DNA of 64,000 nt. Source: Triticum aestivum. Its lineage: Eukaryota > Streptophyta > Magnoliopsida > Poales > Poaceae. The DNA lies in NCBI RefSeq assembly GCF_018294505.1, contig NC_057807.1, positions 167,492,820 to 167,556,819 of the forward strand, in the 5' to 3' direction. Positions 33,646 to 45,678 of this stretch are shown here, piece after piece. The notes below the pieces were generated by a model that saw only the letters and a program-made list of their open reading frames with translations, ran no database searches and had not been told where the DNA came from. A program made the translations under genes and the position numbers. How positions within the stretch are numbered: the first letter of the stretch is position 1; every line of letters begins with the position of its first letter.

Positions 33646-35157
33646 TGATACGTCTCCGTCGTATCTATAATTTTTGATTGTTCCATGCCAATATTATACA
33701 ACTTTCATATACTTTTGGCAACTTTTTATACTATTTTTAGGACTAACATATTGATCCAGTGCCCGGTGCCAGTTCTTGTTTGTTGCATGTTTTTTGTTTT
33801 GCAGAAAATCCATATCAAACGCAGCCCAAAACGGGATAAAAACGGACAGAGAATTTGTTTGGAATATTTTTGAGTTTTGAGAAGTGGAATCAATGTGAGA
33901 CGATGTTCGAGGGGCCCACGAGGCAGGGGGCGCGCCCCTGACCCTCGTGGACACCCCGTAAGGCGGTTGTTGCCCTTCTTTCGCCGCAAGTAAGCTAATA
34001 TCCGGAAAAAAATCGTGTTTAGAGTTTCAATCCAATTGGAGTTACGGATCTCCGGGAATATAAGAAATGGTGAAAGGGCAGAATAAAAAACGAAGAAACA
34101 GAGAGAAACAGAGAGACATATCCAATCTTAGAGTGGCTCTCGCCCCTGCCACGCCATGGAGACCATGGAGCAGAGGGGAAACCCTTCTGCCATCTAGGGA
34201 GAAGGTCAAGGAAGAAGAAGAAGAAGGGGGGCTCTCTCCCCCTCTCTCCCGGTGGTGCCGGAACGCCGCCGGGGCCATCATCATCACCGTGATCTACATC
34301 AACACCTCCGTCATCTTTGCCAAAATCGTCATCACCTTTCCCCATCTATATACAGTGGTCCACTCTCCCGCAACCCGCTGTACCCTCTACTTGAACATGG
34401 TGCTTTATGCTTCATATTATTATCCAATGATGTGTTGCCATCCTATATTGTCTAAGTAGATTTTCGTTGTCCTTTCGGTAATTGGTGACTTGCTATGATT
34501 GGTTTAATTTGCTTGTGGTTATGTTGTTGTCCTTTGGTGCCCATCATATGAGCGCGCACATGGATCACACCATAGGGTTAGTTGTATGTTGATAGGACTA
34601 TGTATTGGAGGGCAAGAGTGACAGAAGCTTCAACCTAGCATAGAAATTGATGCATACGGGATTGAAGGGGGGCCAATATATCTTAATGCTATGGTTGGGT
34701 TTTACGTTAATGAACATTAGTAGTTGCGGATGTTTGCTAATAGTTCCAATCATATGTGCATAAAATTCCAAGTCAGGGATGACATGCTAGAAGTGGCCTC
34801 TCCCACATAAAACTTGTATCGGTCTAGTAAAGTAGTCAATTGCTTAGGGACAATTCTACAACTCCTACCACCACTTTTCCACACTCGCTATACTAACTTT
34901 ATTGCTTCTTTATCTAAACAGCCCTAGTTTATATTTACGTGCTCTTTACATTCTTGCAAACCTATCAAAAATACCTACAAAGAACTTCTAGTTTCATACT
35001 TGTTCTAGGTAAAGCGAACGTCAAGCGTGCATAGAGTTGTATCGGTGGTCGATAGAACTTGAGGGAATATTTGTTCTACGTTTAGCTCCTCGTTGGGTTC
35101 GACACTCTTACTTATCGAAAGAGGCTACAATTAATTCCCTATACTTGTGGGTCATCA
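33646..35157 (+). repeat. 5' LTR of W
   Basis: 1,512 bp. A TATAAG sequence lies at 34059-34064 (TATAAAAA at 39910-39917 in the 3' LTR). The LTR is closely similar to the 3' LTR along its whole length. Confidence 0.9.
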
Positions 35158-35162
35158 AGACC

Positions 35163-35186
35163 TTTTTTTGGTGCCGTTGCCAAGGA
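35163..35186 (+). other. Primer binding site of W
   Basis: TTTGGTGCCGTTGCCAAGGA follows six bases after the LTR end. The usual Athila/Tat site is TTTGGCGCCGTTGCCGGGGA, so three changes are present. Minus-strand synthesis would start here. Confidence 0.7.
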
Positions 35187-35281
35187 GTTATAGCGTGGGG
35201 TGAATATTCTCGTGTGTGCTTGTTTGCTTTATCACTAAGTAATTTTTATTTGCTGTTCTAAGTTGTTCTCTATCTTTAGTT

Positions 35282-36578
35282 ATGGATATGGAACACGAAA
35301 TACCAAAAACATTAGGTGTACTTGCTACTCGCGGAGATGGGGAGCCTCCTAAAACCCGCGATGCTCATTATGTGAAAGATATTATGTACTACTTAGATAA
35401 TCCTGAGAAAACCCCATTCAACTTTATAATGGGAGTACGTTGGATCAACGTGAATACTTTAGGGATTATCGCTTGACTCAAAAAGGGAAACTATTATGGG
35501 ATCAAATCATATGTTGCATTGGTATGCTCGGGAACTGTGCTTGAGATATGATTATACATGTTGCTCTAGGATGAAGGTTCCACACCTTCCCTTTTCAAGC
35601 GAATTTAATGATAATAAAACCTTAGCTTCTTATGATAATGGTATATATGATTACTATGATGTGTAACAAATAGAAGAATTCCTTGCTTTTACGGGAGCTT
35701 ATGAAATTGAATCTTTGTTTAAAGTGTGTGAAAATCTTTATGATGCTACTTACAGACCTGAAAATTTAGCTATGCTTAAATATTTCTATGAGAATTATAA
35801 ATACAATTATGATATTGATGAATTTATTGAGAAAGTCTCCGCTGTCCAAGAAGAGACTAATATTTTGCAGGAATCTATGGAAGAAGAAATTGATGAAATT
35901 GTGAGCTCATTGGATGAAAAAGATGAGGAGGAGAGCGAAGAACAAAAGGAGGAAGAGCCAATTTATCACCCGTGCCCACCTTCTAATGAGAGTAACTCTT
36001 CAACTCATACATTGTTTAATTTCCCTTCGTGCTTACCGAAGGATGATTGCTATGATGATTGTTATGATCCCGTTGATTCTCTTGAAATACCCCTTTTTGA
36101 TGATGCTTGCTATGCTTGTGGCCATGATGCCAATATGAATGATGCTTAAGGATATGAACTTGCTATAGTTCCTTATGTTAAACATGAAATTGTTGCTATT
36201 GCACCCACACATAATAGTCCTATTATCTTTTTGAGTTCTCCAAACTACACTATATCGGAGAAGTTTTCTCTTATTAAGGATTATGTTGATGGGTTTCATT
36301 TTACCGTTGCACATGATGATTTTGATAGATATAATATGCATGTGCTTTCTGCTCCAACTTGCAATTATTATGAGAGAGGAACTACAGCTCTACATCTTTA
36401 TCTTTCCAACACGATAGAATTGCAAGAAACTGCTTATACTATGCATTGGCCTTTACTTGGTGTGCACGAATTGTTCTTTTATGACATGCCGATGCATAGG
36501 AAGAGAGTTAGACTTCATTGTTTCGTGATATATGTTACTTTGTGCTCACTACTAAATATACAAATCAATGTTAATTAA
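35282..36578 (+). pseudogene. Acidic gag-position ORF of W, no pol
   Basis: The start ATG 35282 (MDMEHEIPKTLGVLATRGDG) is read in frame 2 to TGA 35474-35476. A frame change then leads to frame 3, open from 35669 to TAA 36147-36149 and, after that single stop, to TAA 36576-36578. The middle part (35715-36149) is strongly acidic: EEEIDEIVSSLDEKDEEESE, followed by a Tyr/Asp/Cys-rich segment (PKDDCYDDCYDPVD). The C-terminal part contains KDYVDGFHFTVAHDDF. I recognise no enzymatic motif. Similar ORFs are, from memory, common in non-autonomous Triticeae gypsy elements. Its position right after the primer site suggests it replaces or derives from gag. Confidence 0.6.
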
Positions 36579-39481
36579 AATTGGCTTTGATATACCTTGG
36601 GATCCGGGTGGATCCATTACTTGAGCACTATATGCCTAGCTTAATGGCTTTAAAGAAAGCGCTGCCAGGGAGAAAACCCGGAAGTTTTATAAAGTCATTT
36701 ATTTCTGTTGTGTGCTTTTATAAAGTTTAAAAATGAAAATAATGTGCCAAGATTTGCCTTTAGGATGTTTACTTTGCTTGTTGGTTTGTGCGGTGCAGGA
36801 CAGAAACTTTGGTTGTAATGCGCAATTTTACGTTTTTTACTGGAACATCAAATGGTTCTCAAACTTTTTGCACTGTCTTGCTATGCAAATTTTTTATTTT
36901 TCCTAATTTTTTCAGAATTGTTTGGTTTACATAAGTATGGTGAATGTTCGGATTACTACAGACTGTCTTGTTTAAGACAGATTCTGTTTTTGATGCATAG
37001 TTTGCTTGTTTTGATGAAACTATCGATTTTTATCAGTGAATTAAGCCATGGAAAAGTTATATTACAGTATCTACAATGACAAAAACAAAATATAAGTTGG
37101 TTTTCAATAGTACTTAGAGTAGTGATTTACTTTATTATACTAATGGATCTTACCGAGTTTTCTGTTGAGTTTTGTGTGGATGAAGTGTTCGAAGATCAAG
37201 GAGGTCTCGATATGTGGAAAAGGAGGAGAGGCAAGAGCTCAAGCTTGGGGATGCCAAGGCACCCCAAGTGAATATTCAAGTAGACTCAAGCGTCTAAGCT
37301 TGGGGATGCCCCGGAAGGCATCCCATCTTTCTTCAACAAGTAGCGGTATGTTTTCGGATTCGTTTCATTCATGCGATATGTGCAAATCTTGGAGCATCTT
37401 TTGCATTTAGTTTTCACTTTTCTTTTATGCTGCATGCTTGTATTAGATAGTCCTTGGTTCATTTATAAAACTCTCATTGCACTTCAATTATATCTTTTGA
37501 GTATGGCTTTATAGAATGCTTCATGTGCTTCACTTATATCATTTGAAGTTTGGATTTCATCTTTTTCTTCACACAGAAAACCGGCATTTGTAGAATGCTC
37601 TTTTGCTTCACTTAAATTTGTTAGAGCACGGGCATATCTTTTGTAGAAAGAATTAAACTCTCTTTCTTCACTTATATCTATTTAGAGAGATGACAGGAAT
37701 TGGTCATTCACATGGTTAGTCATAAAATCCTACATAAAACTTGCAGATCACTGAATATGATATGTTTGATTCATTGCAATAGTTTTGCGATATAGAGATG
37801 ATAATATGTGGGAGGTACTAGTAAATGGTTGTGTTTAGTAAGAATATTGGTGTTAAGGTTTGTAATTCCCGAAGCATGCACGTATAGTCTCTCGTTATGC
37901 TAAGAAGTTGGAGCATGGTTTATTATTGATTGTCCTCCTTTGTGTCAAGGTCGGGGCGCGCGATGGTTAACTCCTACCGACCTCCCCCCTAGGAGCTTGT
38001 GTAGTAGTACTTTGCTTTGACGGCTAATAAACTTTTGCAATATGTATATGAGTTCTGTATGACTAATGTAAGTCCATGGATTATACACACTCTTACCTTT
38101 TCGCAATTTGCTAGCCTCTACGGTACCGTGCATTGCCCTTTCTCACCTCGAGAGTTGGTGCAAACTTTGCCGGTGCATCCAAACCCTGTGATACGATACG
38201 CTCTATCACACATAAGCCTCCTTATATCTTCCTCAAAATAGCCACCATACCTACCTATCATGGCATTTCCATAGCCATTCCGAGATATATTGCCATGCAA
38301 CTTCCATCATCATCATATACATGACTTGAGCATTCATTGTCATATTGCTTTGCATGATCGTAAGATAGCTAGCATGATGTTATCATGGCTTGTCCGTTTT
38401 TTGATATCTTTGCTATGCTAGATCATTGCACATCCCAGTACACCGCCGGAGGCATTCATATAGAGTCATATCTTTGTTCTACATATCGAGTTGTAATATT
38501 GAGTTGTAAGTAAATAAAAGTGTGATGATCATCATTATTAGAGCATTGTCCCATTGAGGAAAGGATGATGGAGGCTATGATTCCGCCACAAGTCGGGATG
38601 AGACTCCGGACTTTAAAAAAAAGAGGCCAAAGAAGCCCAAATAAAAAAGGCCAAAGAAGCCCACCAAAACAAAAAAACAAAAAAAGTGAGAGAAAAAGAG
38701 AGAAGGGGCAATGTTACTATCCTTTTACCACACTTGTGCATCAAAATAGCACCATTCTTCATACATAGAGTCTCTTGAGTTATCACTTTCATATACTAGT
38801 GGGAATTTTCATTATAGAACTTTGCTTGTATATTCCGATGATGGGCTTCCTCAAATGCCTGAGGTCTTCATGAGCAAGCAAGTTGGATGCACACCCACTT
38901 AGTTTCAGTTTGAGCTTTCATACACTTATAGATCCAGTGCATCCGTTGCATGGCAATCCCTACTCCTCGCATTGACATCAATTGATGGGCATCTCCATAG
39001 CCCGTTGATTAGCCATGTCGATGTGAGACTTTCTCCCTTTTTGTCTTCTCCACACAACCTCCTCCATCATACTCTATTCCACCTGTAGTGCGATATCCAT
39101 GGCTTGCGTCATATATTGTGTGAGAATTGAAAAAGCTGAAGCGCGTTAAAAAGTATGAAATAATTGCTCGGCTTGTCACCGGGGTTGTGAATGATAAATA
39201 CTTTGTGTTAAGAAGACAGAGCATGACAAGATTATATGATTTTGTAGGGATAGCGTTCTTTAGCATTGATATTTTGAAAGACATGATTGTTTGTTGGATG
39301 CCTGAGTATTGATGTCTTTATGTTAAATGATAGACTATTGCTTTGAATGACTCATGTCTTAATATTCATGCCATGATTAGATTACATGATCAAGATTATG
39401 CTAGGTAGCATTCCACATCAAAAATTATCTTTTTTATCATTTACCTACTCGAGGACGAGCAGGAATTAAGCTTGGGGATGC
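36579..39481 (+). other. Non-coding interior of W
   Basis: About 2.9 kb without a supported ORF; A/T-rich. The purine tract AGCTTGGGGATGCC is repeated at about 37240-37250 and 37298-37312 and finally at 39470-39481 next to the 3' LTR. An A-rich, AAAAAAGAGGCCAAAGAAGCC-like stretch occurs as two copies near 38615-38660. Confidence 0.6.
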
Positions 39482-41011
39482 TGATACGTCTCCATCGTAT
39501 CTATAATTTTTTATTGTTCCGTGCCAATATTATAGAACTTTCATATACTTTTGGCAACTTTTTATACTATTTTGGGGACTAACATATTGATCCAGTGCCT
39601 AGTGCCAGTTCTTGTTTGTTGCATGTCTTTTGTTTCGCCAAAAATCCATATCAAACGGAGTCCAAATGGGATAAAAACGGACGGAGAATTTTTTGGAATA
39701 TTTCTGAATTTTAAGAAGTGGAATCAACACGAGACGATGTTCAAGGGGCCCACGAGGCAGGGGGGTGCCCCAGGGGGTGGGCGCGCCCCTGACCCTCGTG
39801 GACACCCCGCAAGGCGGCTGTTGCCCTTCTTTCGCAGCAAGAAAGCTAATATCTAGAAAAAAATCATGTTCAAAGTTTCAATCCAATCGGAGTTACGGAT
39901 CTCCGGGAATATAAAAACGGTGAAAGGGCAGAATCAGAAACGCAGAAATAGAGAGAGACACAAAGAAAGATCCAATCTTGGAGGGGCTTTCGCCCCTCCC
40001 ACGCCACGGAGACCATGGGCGAGAGGGGAAACCCTTCTCCCATCTAGGGAGAAGGTCAAGGAAGAAGAAGAAGAAGGGGGGATCTCTCCCCCTCTCTCCC
40101 GGTGGTGCCGAAACGCCGCCGGGGCCATCATCATCACCGTGATCTACACCAACACCTCCATCATCTTCCCCAACATCGTCATCACCTTCCCCCATCTATA
40201 TTCAGTGGTCCACTCTCCCGCAACCCACTGTACCCTCTACTTGAACATGGTGCTTTATGCTTCATATTATTATCCAATGATGTGTTGCCATCCTATGATG
40301 TCTGAGTAGATTTTCGTTGTCCTTTCGGTAATTGGTGAATTGCTATGATTGGTTTAATTTGCTTGTGGTTATGTTGCTGTCCTTTGGTGCCCATCATATG
40401 AGCGCGCGCGTGGATCACACCATAGGGTTAGTTGTATGTTGATAGGACTATGTATTGGAGGGCAAGAGTGACAGAAGCTTCAACCTAGCATAGAAATTGA
40501 TGCATACATGATTGAAGGGGGACCAATACATCTTAATACTATGGTTGGGTTTTACCTTAATGAACGTTAGTAGTTGCGGATGTTTGCTAATAGTTCCAAT
40601 CATAAGTGCATAGTATTCCAAGTTAGGGATGACATGCTAGCAGTGGCCTCTCCCACATAAAACTTGATATCGGTCTAGTAAAGTAGTGAATTGCTTAGGG
40701 GCAATTTCGGAACTCCTACCACCACTTTTCCACACTCGCTATACTAACTTTATTGCTTCTTTATCTAAACAGGCCCTAGTTTATATTTACGTGCTCTTTA
40801 TATTCTTGCAAACCTATCCAAAAAATACCTACAAAGTACTTCTAGTTTCATACTTGTTCTAGGTAAAGCGAACGTCAAACATGCGTAGAGTTGTATCGGT
40901 GGTCGATAGAACTTGAGGGAATATTTGTTCTACCTTTAGCTCCTCGTTGGGTTCGGCATTCTTACTTATCAAAAGAGGCTACAATTTATCCTCTATACGT
41001 GTGGGTTATCA
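39482..41011 (+). repeat. 3' LTR of W
   Basis: 1,530 bp. It is 18 bases longer than the 5' LTR, mainly from an extra G/C block (GGGGTGCCCCAGGGGGTGG) near 39765 next to GGGCGCGCCCCTG. Confidence 0.9.
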
Positions 41012-41520
41012 TCCCACAATGGCCGGATTTGAAAGGGGACAAGTAGTACAGCTTATCCTGACAAAAGTAGTCTTCGCCTACGAAAAGCCTTTGGTCATGA
41101 CGCTGCGATGGGCTCGTCGATGACCTCCGTCCTGCCGTCCTAGCGGTCTTGGTCTCGTTCCACCAGAATGGAAACCTTTGGCTGATTCCTCGAGACTCCG
41201 CGCCTGTGGCTTGTCTCCTTTGCACCGAAGAGGAAACCTGCGCTCTGCGCCCGCATGGCCCCCGTCTGGACTTGGTCTTCATGGCTCACATTAGCTGAGC
41301 CTCGTGAGGTAAACCTTTCATAGAACTCTCCGCTCTCAGGAGCCAGCCTGAGGAGGCCGATCCCCTTGGGGATCTTGGCGTCGCGCCTCGCGAGGTTTGG
41401 CCCCTCGCGAGGGTCTTGCATTGTTGATGCTGAAGCTGGGCCGTACTAGGCCATCGATGGAGCCACACGGCGGGCCGCAGGCAAGCAGGGTTGGATACCC
41501 CCATATCCAAGACGCTGACA

Positions 41521-42113
41521 CATACCTCAAGCTAAACATTCCTGGGCCTGTAGGCATCATAACGATAAACGGCAACATGGAACGCTCACTATGGACTGAG
41601 GAGAACACCGCGGCACTGGCAGCCGAAGACCAGTCCATCGCTAATAGGCCAAGGTATCAGCCCACCGTAAAGGTAAAAGATACACTTAAACAGGCTCAAG
41701 CCGTTCCCCATCATGGGAACCTACATGCGTTCGCTGCAAATAGGGATACGCCCCCACGGTACGCCTGCCTTCCCCATGCATTACGTGCCTCGTCAACACA
41801 ACTTCGCGCTAAAGATACCATGGGTGGCCGGGGGGCTATAACACCACGCGTTCGACTCAGGCGAACTATTATATCACCACGTCATTGGATGATAACGGGC
41901 AGGGCTCCGGACTCGCCCAGTATCAAGCTACAACAGAAAGACTACATCTCAAGGCCCCTTTTTGAAGGCAACCCTCGCCAGCACACGGCGTTGTTAAATG
42001 GATGTCCAACTTGCTCCCCTCCACAGTGCAGGCAGAAAGGCACAGACGTGCAACAGGGCATAGTTGAGGCTTCGACCCACACATCAAGGCCCTGTGTAAA
42101 CCTTCCTCTATAA
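41521..42113 (+). pseudogene. H: protease-to-RT linker fragment
   Basis: The frame is open from the G0 border to TAA 42111-42113. It begins TYLKLNIPGPVGIITINGNM, matching the Y-L-K-x-P-G-P-x-G-V-I-T-V block at the end of the gypsy protease region, followed by EENTAALAAEDQSIANRP. Downstream (from about residue 75) the residues no longer resemble RT, so the reading frame there may be fortuitous. The 5' part was separated by the G0 insertion. Confidence 0.55.
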
Positions 42114-42861
42114 AAAAATTCCTTTTCTTCATTATTATAAACACCCCCAGTAGTTCGAATAGTACGGATAAATGTCCAGAGCTCATGGAAAATACAAAAC
42201 ATCTTTCATGCTGTTCGGGTATCCGCATTACTAGGCCTCTCTCTCTTTCTTTTTCCTTTTTCCGCTCTTCGAATAGCTGGGTATACACATCTCGTGTAAT
42301 AAACCGATTACTTGACCGAAGCTCTGATTTTTCCCGTCAGCTCTACATATTAAGTCCAACACCACCTCACGTCGAGTGTTCAGCATCTCGGATATTGAAT
42401 TATATGTGTTAGTTCCGAACTATGTCTTGGGTCAATAGTTGGGTTGTCGGGCTCCTCTGCTAGCCCTCTTATGTTCCGCATGTTCAGCTAAGAAGGCAAA
42501 GGGACAACCCCTGCGATTATGCTTCTGGCTAGTCCAGTCAAGCAGATCAGGGAAGAAAGCCAAAACCTAACCATCATAGTTAGCGAGAACTGGTCAGCGA
42601 TCATACGACAAGTGTTGAACTAAGAAATCGTTGGCGATTTATCCGTGTCATACAAAGGGTTCGCCCTAGCGCAAACCACGTGACTACAAAGGCACGCCTC
42701 AGCTCTCGTGTACATCACCAAAGCTTGGGGGCTAGTCACTAGCCCCGCCGTCAAGTTCCTATGGCTAAGTGAAAGTGATAGAACCGCATAGTCTGGTTGC
42801 CTAGTTTCTCTCTCGCACTACCGCCTTCGGGCACTGATACATCGGCTAAGGGTAACAGTGT
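42114..42861 (+). other. Non-coding part of H
   Basis: No ORF is supported. A gypsy-type purine tract AGCTTGGGGGCTAGTC occurs near 42722, far from any LTR. The last five bases (42857-42861, AGTGT) are the left duplication made by G2. Confidence 0.5.
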
Positions 42862-43768
42862 TGTCGGATATCTGGTTCAGGCAAAACCCTTAAGGTTTGA
42901 ACTCTGGGGCGCGCACGAAGATCTTCTCCCTACTGAAACACGCACAGAACCTTGCCGCGATTCTAAGCTAACGATGAACAACACAAGAGAACGAGGTTTA
43001 TACTGGTTCGGGCCACCGTTGTGGGGTAATATCCTAATACAATGTGTGGTGTGGTGGATTGCCTCTTGGGCTGATGATGAATAGTACAGAGGAAGAACGG
43101 CCTCGCGAGATGTGTTCTTGTGCTTAGTGGTGTGCTTGGGGAGGAATTGATCCATCTCCGTTGGCTCTAGATGAGATATCTTCTACTGTGGTGGCTAGCC
43201 CTATTTATAGAGGCCCTGGTCCTCTTCCCAAAACATTGAGCGGGAAGGGAGCGAACAACGGCCATTTTGAAAGGGGACAGCTAGTACAAGCTATCCTGAC
43301 TAAAGGTTGTCTTCAACTGCCAAAGGCACTGGTGATGACGCCGTCCTGGGCTCCATGGTGACCTCCGTCCTGCCGCTCTGCTGGTATTGGTCTTGTTGCA
43401 CGGATATAGAAACCTTTGCCTGATGCCTCGGTACTCCGCGCCTACGCTTGCCCCCTTTGCACCAAAGAGGAAACGAGGATGCTGCATAGGCTGGCGCCCG
43501 CCTGACGCCCGCCTGGTCTTGATCGTCATGGCTTGCGTCATGAGCACCTCGCGAGGTTCCCCTTGCCTTGATCTCTCTGCATCCTCGCGAGCCTGCCTAG
43601 TGAGGCCGTCCCTGAGGAGGCCTTGCGTCATACGCCCTGCGAGGCTTGGCCCCTCGCGAGGGTCTTGAACTTGGGTTGATGAAGACAAGTCGTACCGGGC
43701 CACCGCTGAGCCACGCAGCAAGCCACAGGCAGGCAAGTCTGGGGACCCCCGTTCCCAGAACGCCGAAA
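42862..43768 (-). repeat. 3' LTR of G2
   Basis: 907 bp; starts TGTCGGATATCTGG, with the far end mutated to CGCCGAAA where CGCCGACA is expected. The minus-strand purine tract CCCGGGGGCTAC abuts it. TATA (minus) is at 43200-43209. Confidence 0.9.
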
Positions 43769-44011
43769 GTAGCCCCCGGGCCCAAGGCATGCTCGGACTT
43801 GGCTTAGCAGGAAAGCCAAAGGGCAAGTGTGGACCGCCGCAGGCCCCAACAGCCTGCGGCCTTGGTCGACGCGTGGCGGTTGATTGGACGTGGGCGTCTC
43901 CGCTTCCCCACGCTGCCTCGGCAACTGCCCAATTTGATGAGCCCCTGCCACATGCACAAAGAGTCATCATTACCTGTGATCGTGGAGGCTGACGGTTGGC
44001 CTCCCTTGGGC

Positions 44012-44018
44012 TATAAAT
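44012..44018 (+). promoter_or_regulatory. TATA box of the antisense B3-like gene in G2
   Basis: GGGCTATAAATGGGGAGGGG lies about 87 bases upstream of ATG 44105, the same spacing as in G1 (22384 and 22475). Confidence 0.7.
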
Positions 44019-44104
44019 GGGGAGGGGCGAAAGCCCCCGTTGCACATCTCCCCTCGCCTCGCCTGCTTCTTATCCCTCCTCGCTCCGGTTGCTTGCAGCG
44101 TCCC

Positions 44105-44877
44105 ATGGCGCCCGTGAAGAGGTTCTCGGCCGTGGAGTAGGGGAAGGCTCGCCAGTTAGGGCCTGGCTCTCCTCCACCCAAGCGCGGCCGCGACCATCCC
44201 TGCAAGCATCCCGCGACTCCCGACGCAGCTTCTCGTGGTCGCGGTGGTGTCCCTTCGCACGGTGGTGGTCGCCCATATCGAGGCAGACCAGTGGGTGGAG
44301 GAAGGCGTGCCGTGGCTGCGCGGCCTCCCCGACCGCACTTCCATTCGGTAGAGGTGCTGCCGCAGTTTGTTGTGTGGTCGGACAACCCGGCCGGCAACTG
44401 GCTCCAGCTCCCTTGCTTCTTCGCCGGCGAATTGCCGGCCACTGGCACTGGCGGGCTCTGGCCGCAGGCGGACGGCTGCTTCAGCGGGGCCTCCTGGGTC
44501 GCGGTGGAGATCTCCATCGCCGGGAATGTGGCCCTGGCCCGGGGCTGGCAGATGTTTACCCGTGCGTGTGGCCTGGGCTGGCGGTGCAACCCTCTACGTG
44601 AGGGTGTTCAGAGAAGATGGCCGCCGTGCTAGGTGCTGCCCTGAAGACGATGACGGCGAGGGGGGTGCTTGGTCTTGGCGACGGCTGTGACGAGGGCAAA
44701 GGCGAACCCGCTCCCGGTGGCGACCACAGCTCGTCGAGCCTCAGCGGCTCCTCCTCCGGCGACAGGTCCTCCAGCGGTGGCCATGACCAGCCACCACGCC
44801 GCTGTGCCCGCTTCAAGGGTGGTAGCGGATCATCCCATTGCCGCGCTCCGGTGAAGCGTGAGGCGAAGTCTGATTGA
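44105..44877 (+). pseudogene. B3-domain-like protein carried antisense in G2 (broken)
   Basis: The start ATG 44105 (MAPVKRFSAVE) is followed by a TAG at codon 12 (44138-44140). The same frame continues with LPQFVVWSDNPAGNWLQLPC, SWVAVEISIAGNVALARGWQ and MFTRACGLG, a clear B3 profile including the G-W turn. A frameshift near 44580 moves the end of the domain to frame 3 (TLYVRVFREDGRRARCCPED). A second shift leads to a Ser/Gly-rich tail in frame 1 ending REAKSD at 44877. The order and promoter match the intact G1 ORF at 22475. The upstream half of the domain is better preserved here than in G1. Confidence 0.65.
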
Positions 44878-45678
44878 GCTCAGGAGGATGACGCAGATCC
44901 CTTCTCGCGAGTTGTGCACTATTTTTATTTTGTTTTTCTCCTTTTCCTACATTGAGAGAGAGAGAAGTATGGAGCCCCGTGGGGGCGTGCAACAGACTAC
45001 GATCCCCTAATTAGTGTGCTACATTCATTGCCCCCGTGCCGTGTTATAGTTTCGGGGTTATGTGCCTGCACGTAGGAACGACTTAGCTCAGGATGTTCGC
45101 AGTAGCTTCCGCCTTGCGAGGTGCCTGCGTGAGGCCTCACCGGGCGCCTTGAGAGCTGCAAAAATTAGTTGGGAGAATCATTTCTGAACCTTGGTCGTGA
45201 GGGTTGCTAGCTATGGACCGGTGCTTCGTGTCGCGATGCCTGAGGGGCATGGACCGGGAGGGGTGTTCCCGCTATGAACTCGAACGAGAGGGCCTCGTGA
45301 AAATTAGTAGAAGAAGGCTCACGAGGGCGCCATTGCAGCCCCCTCGCGAGGCTTGCAAGAGAAAGGGCGAGCTAGGCAAAAACCGAAAACAGAGAACAGG
45401 GGCAGAAGACGGCAAACAACACTAGAAGCAACTTCAGTAAAGGTTCAAACAAGGGAAGACAAGCCAACTGCGGAAAGCAAATGAAAATCCGCGTCCGGCA
45501 CCTAGTCTAGTCTTCGACGTCTTCTCACCAACGCAGAGCTAAGTGCTGCCACTAGGCATGGGCGAGAGCCCCCGAGGCCCGAGGGCGGCTCTTCGGAGAC
45601 TCCGGGGCGTGTACAGCCCCAACTCATTATTACGTGAGAGTGTCACGGGCGGCGAGCTTCACAGGCACCGGGCCTTCT
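44878..45678. other. Non-coding DNA between the B3-like ORF and integrase of G2
   Basis: No supported ORF. A T-rich stretch (44920-44955) after the ORF could be its 3' UTR; the rest is GC-rich and includes repeated CCCTCGCGAGGC-type sequence (45345-45357). Confidence 0.5.

Larger units (their letters stand above)
33646..41011 (+). mobile_element. Non-autonomous gypsy (Athila-like, WHAM/Sabrina-type) element W
   Basis: A complete 7,366-bp element with ends TGATACGTCTCC and GGTTATCA, flanked by TCCCA (33641-33645 and 41012-41016). LTRs are 33646-35157 and 39482-41011. The primer site after the 5' LTR is TTTGGTGCCGTTGCCAAGGA, a variant of the tRNA-Asp-type site of Athila-like plant gypsy elements. 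The interior has one acidic ORF and no protease, RT, RNase H or integrase. The purine tract AAGCTTGGGGATGC abuts the 3' LTR. The family name is recalled from the LTR start and is tentative. Confidence 0.9.
15633..41520 (-). mobile_element. Gypsy element G0 (minus strand), interrupted by G1 and W
   Basis: Segments are 15633-16498, 28581-33645 and 41017-41520. Reading from the right on the minus strand: 5' LTR (33261-41520, split by W), gag, protease, a deleted RT, a repeat-rich spacer, an RNase H tail and integrase. The integrase end and 3' LTR are missing at the left because O inserted there; they should lie outside the window. The expected TSD on the right is CATAC (41521-41525). The LTR family is shared with G1 and G2 (TGTCGG...CCGACA-type ends). 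Confidence 0.75.
33261..41520 (-). repeat. 5' LTR of G0, split by element W
   Basis: Segments 33261-33645 and 41017-41520 make about 889 bp, starting TGTCGGATTAAGGG and ending GACGCTGACA. The family is the same as G1 and G2 but clearly diverged. The minus-strand TATA box is at 33593-33602, about 40 bases from the W insertion. Confidence 0.85.

Noticed and set aside
41397..41520. Extension of the H protease ORF into the G0 LTR
   Set aside because: The frame happens to stay open across the transposon border at 41520; the upstream residues are LTR sequence.
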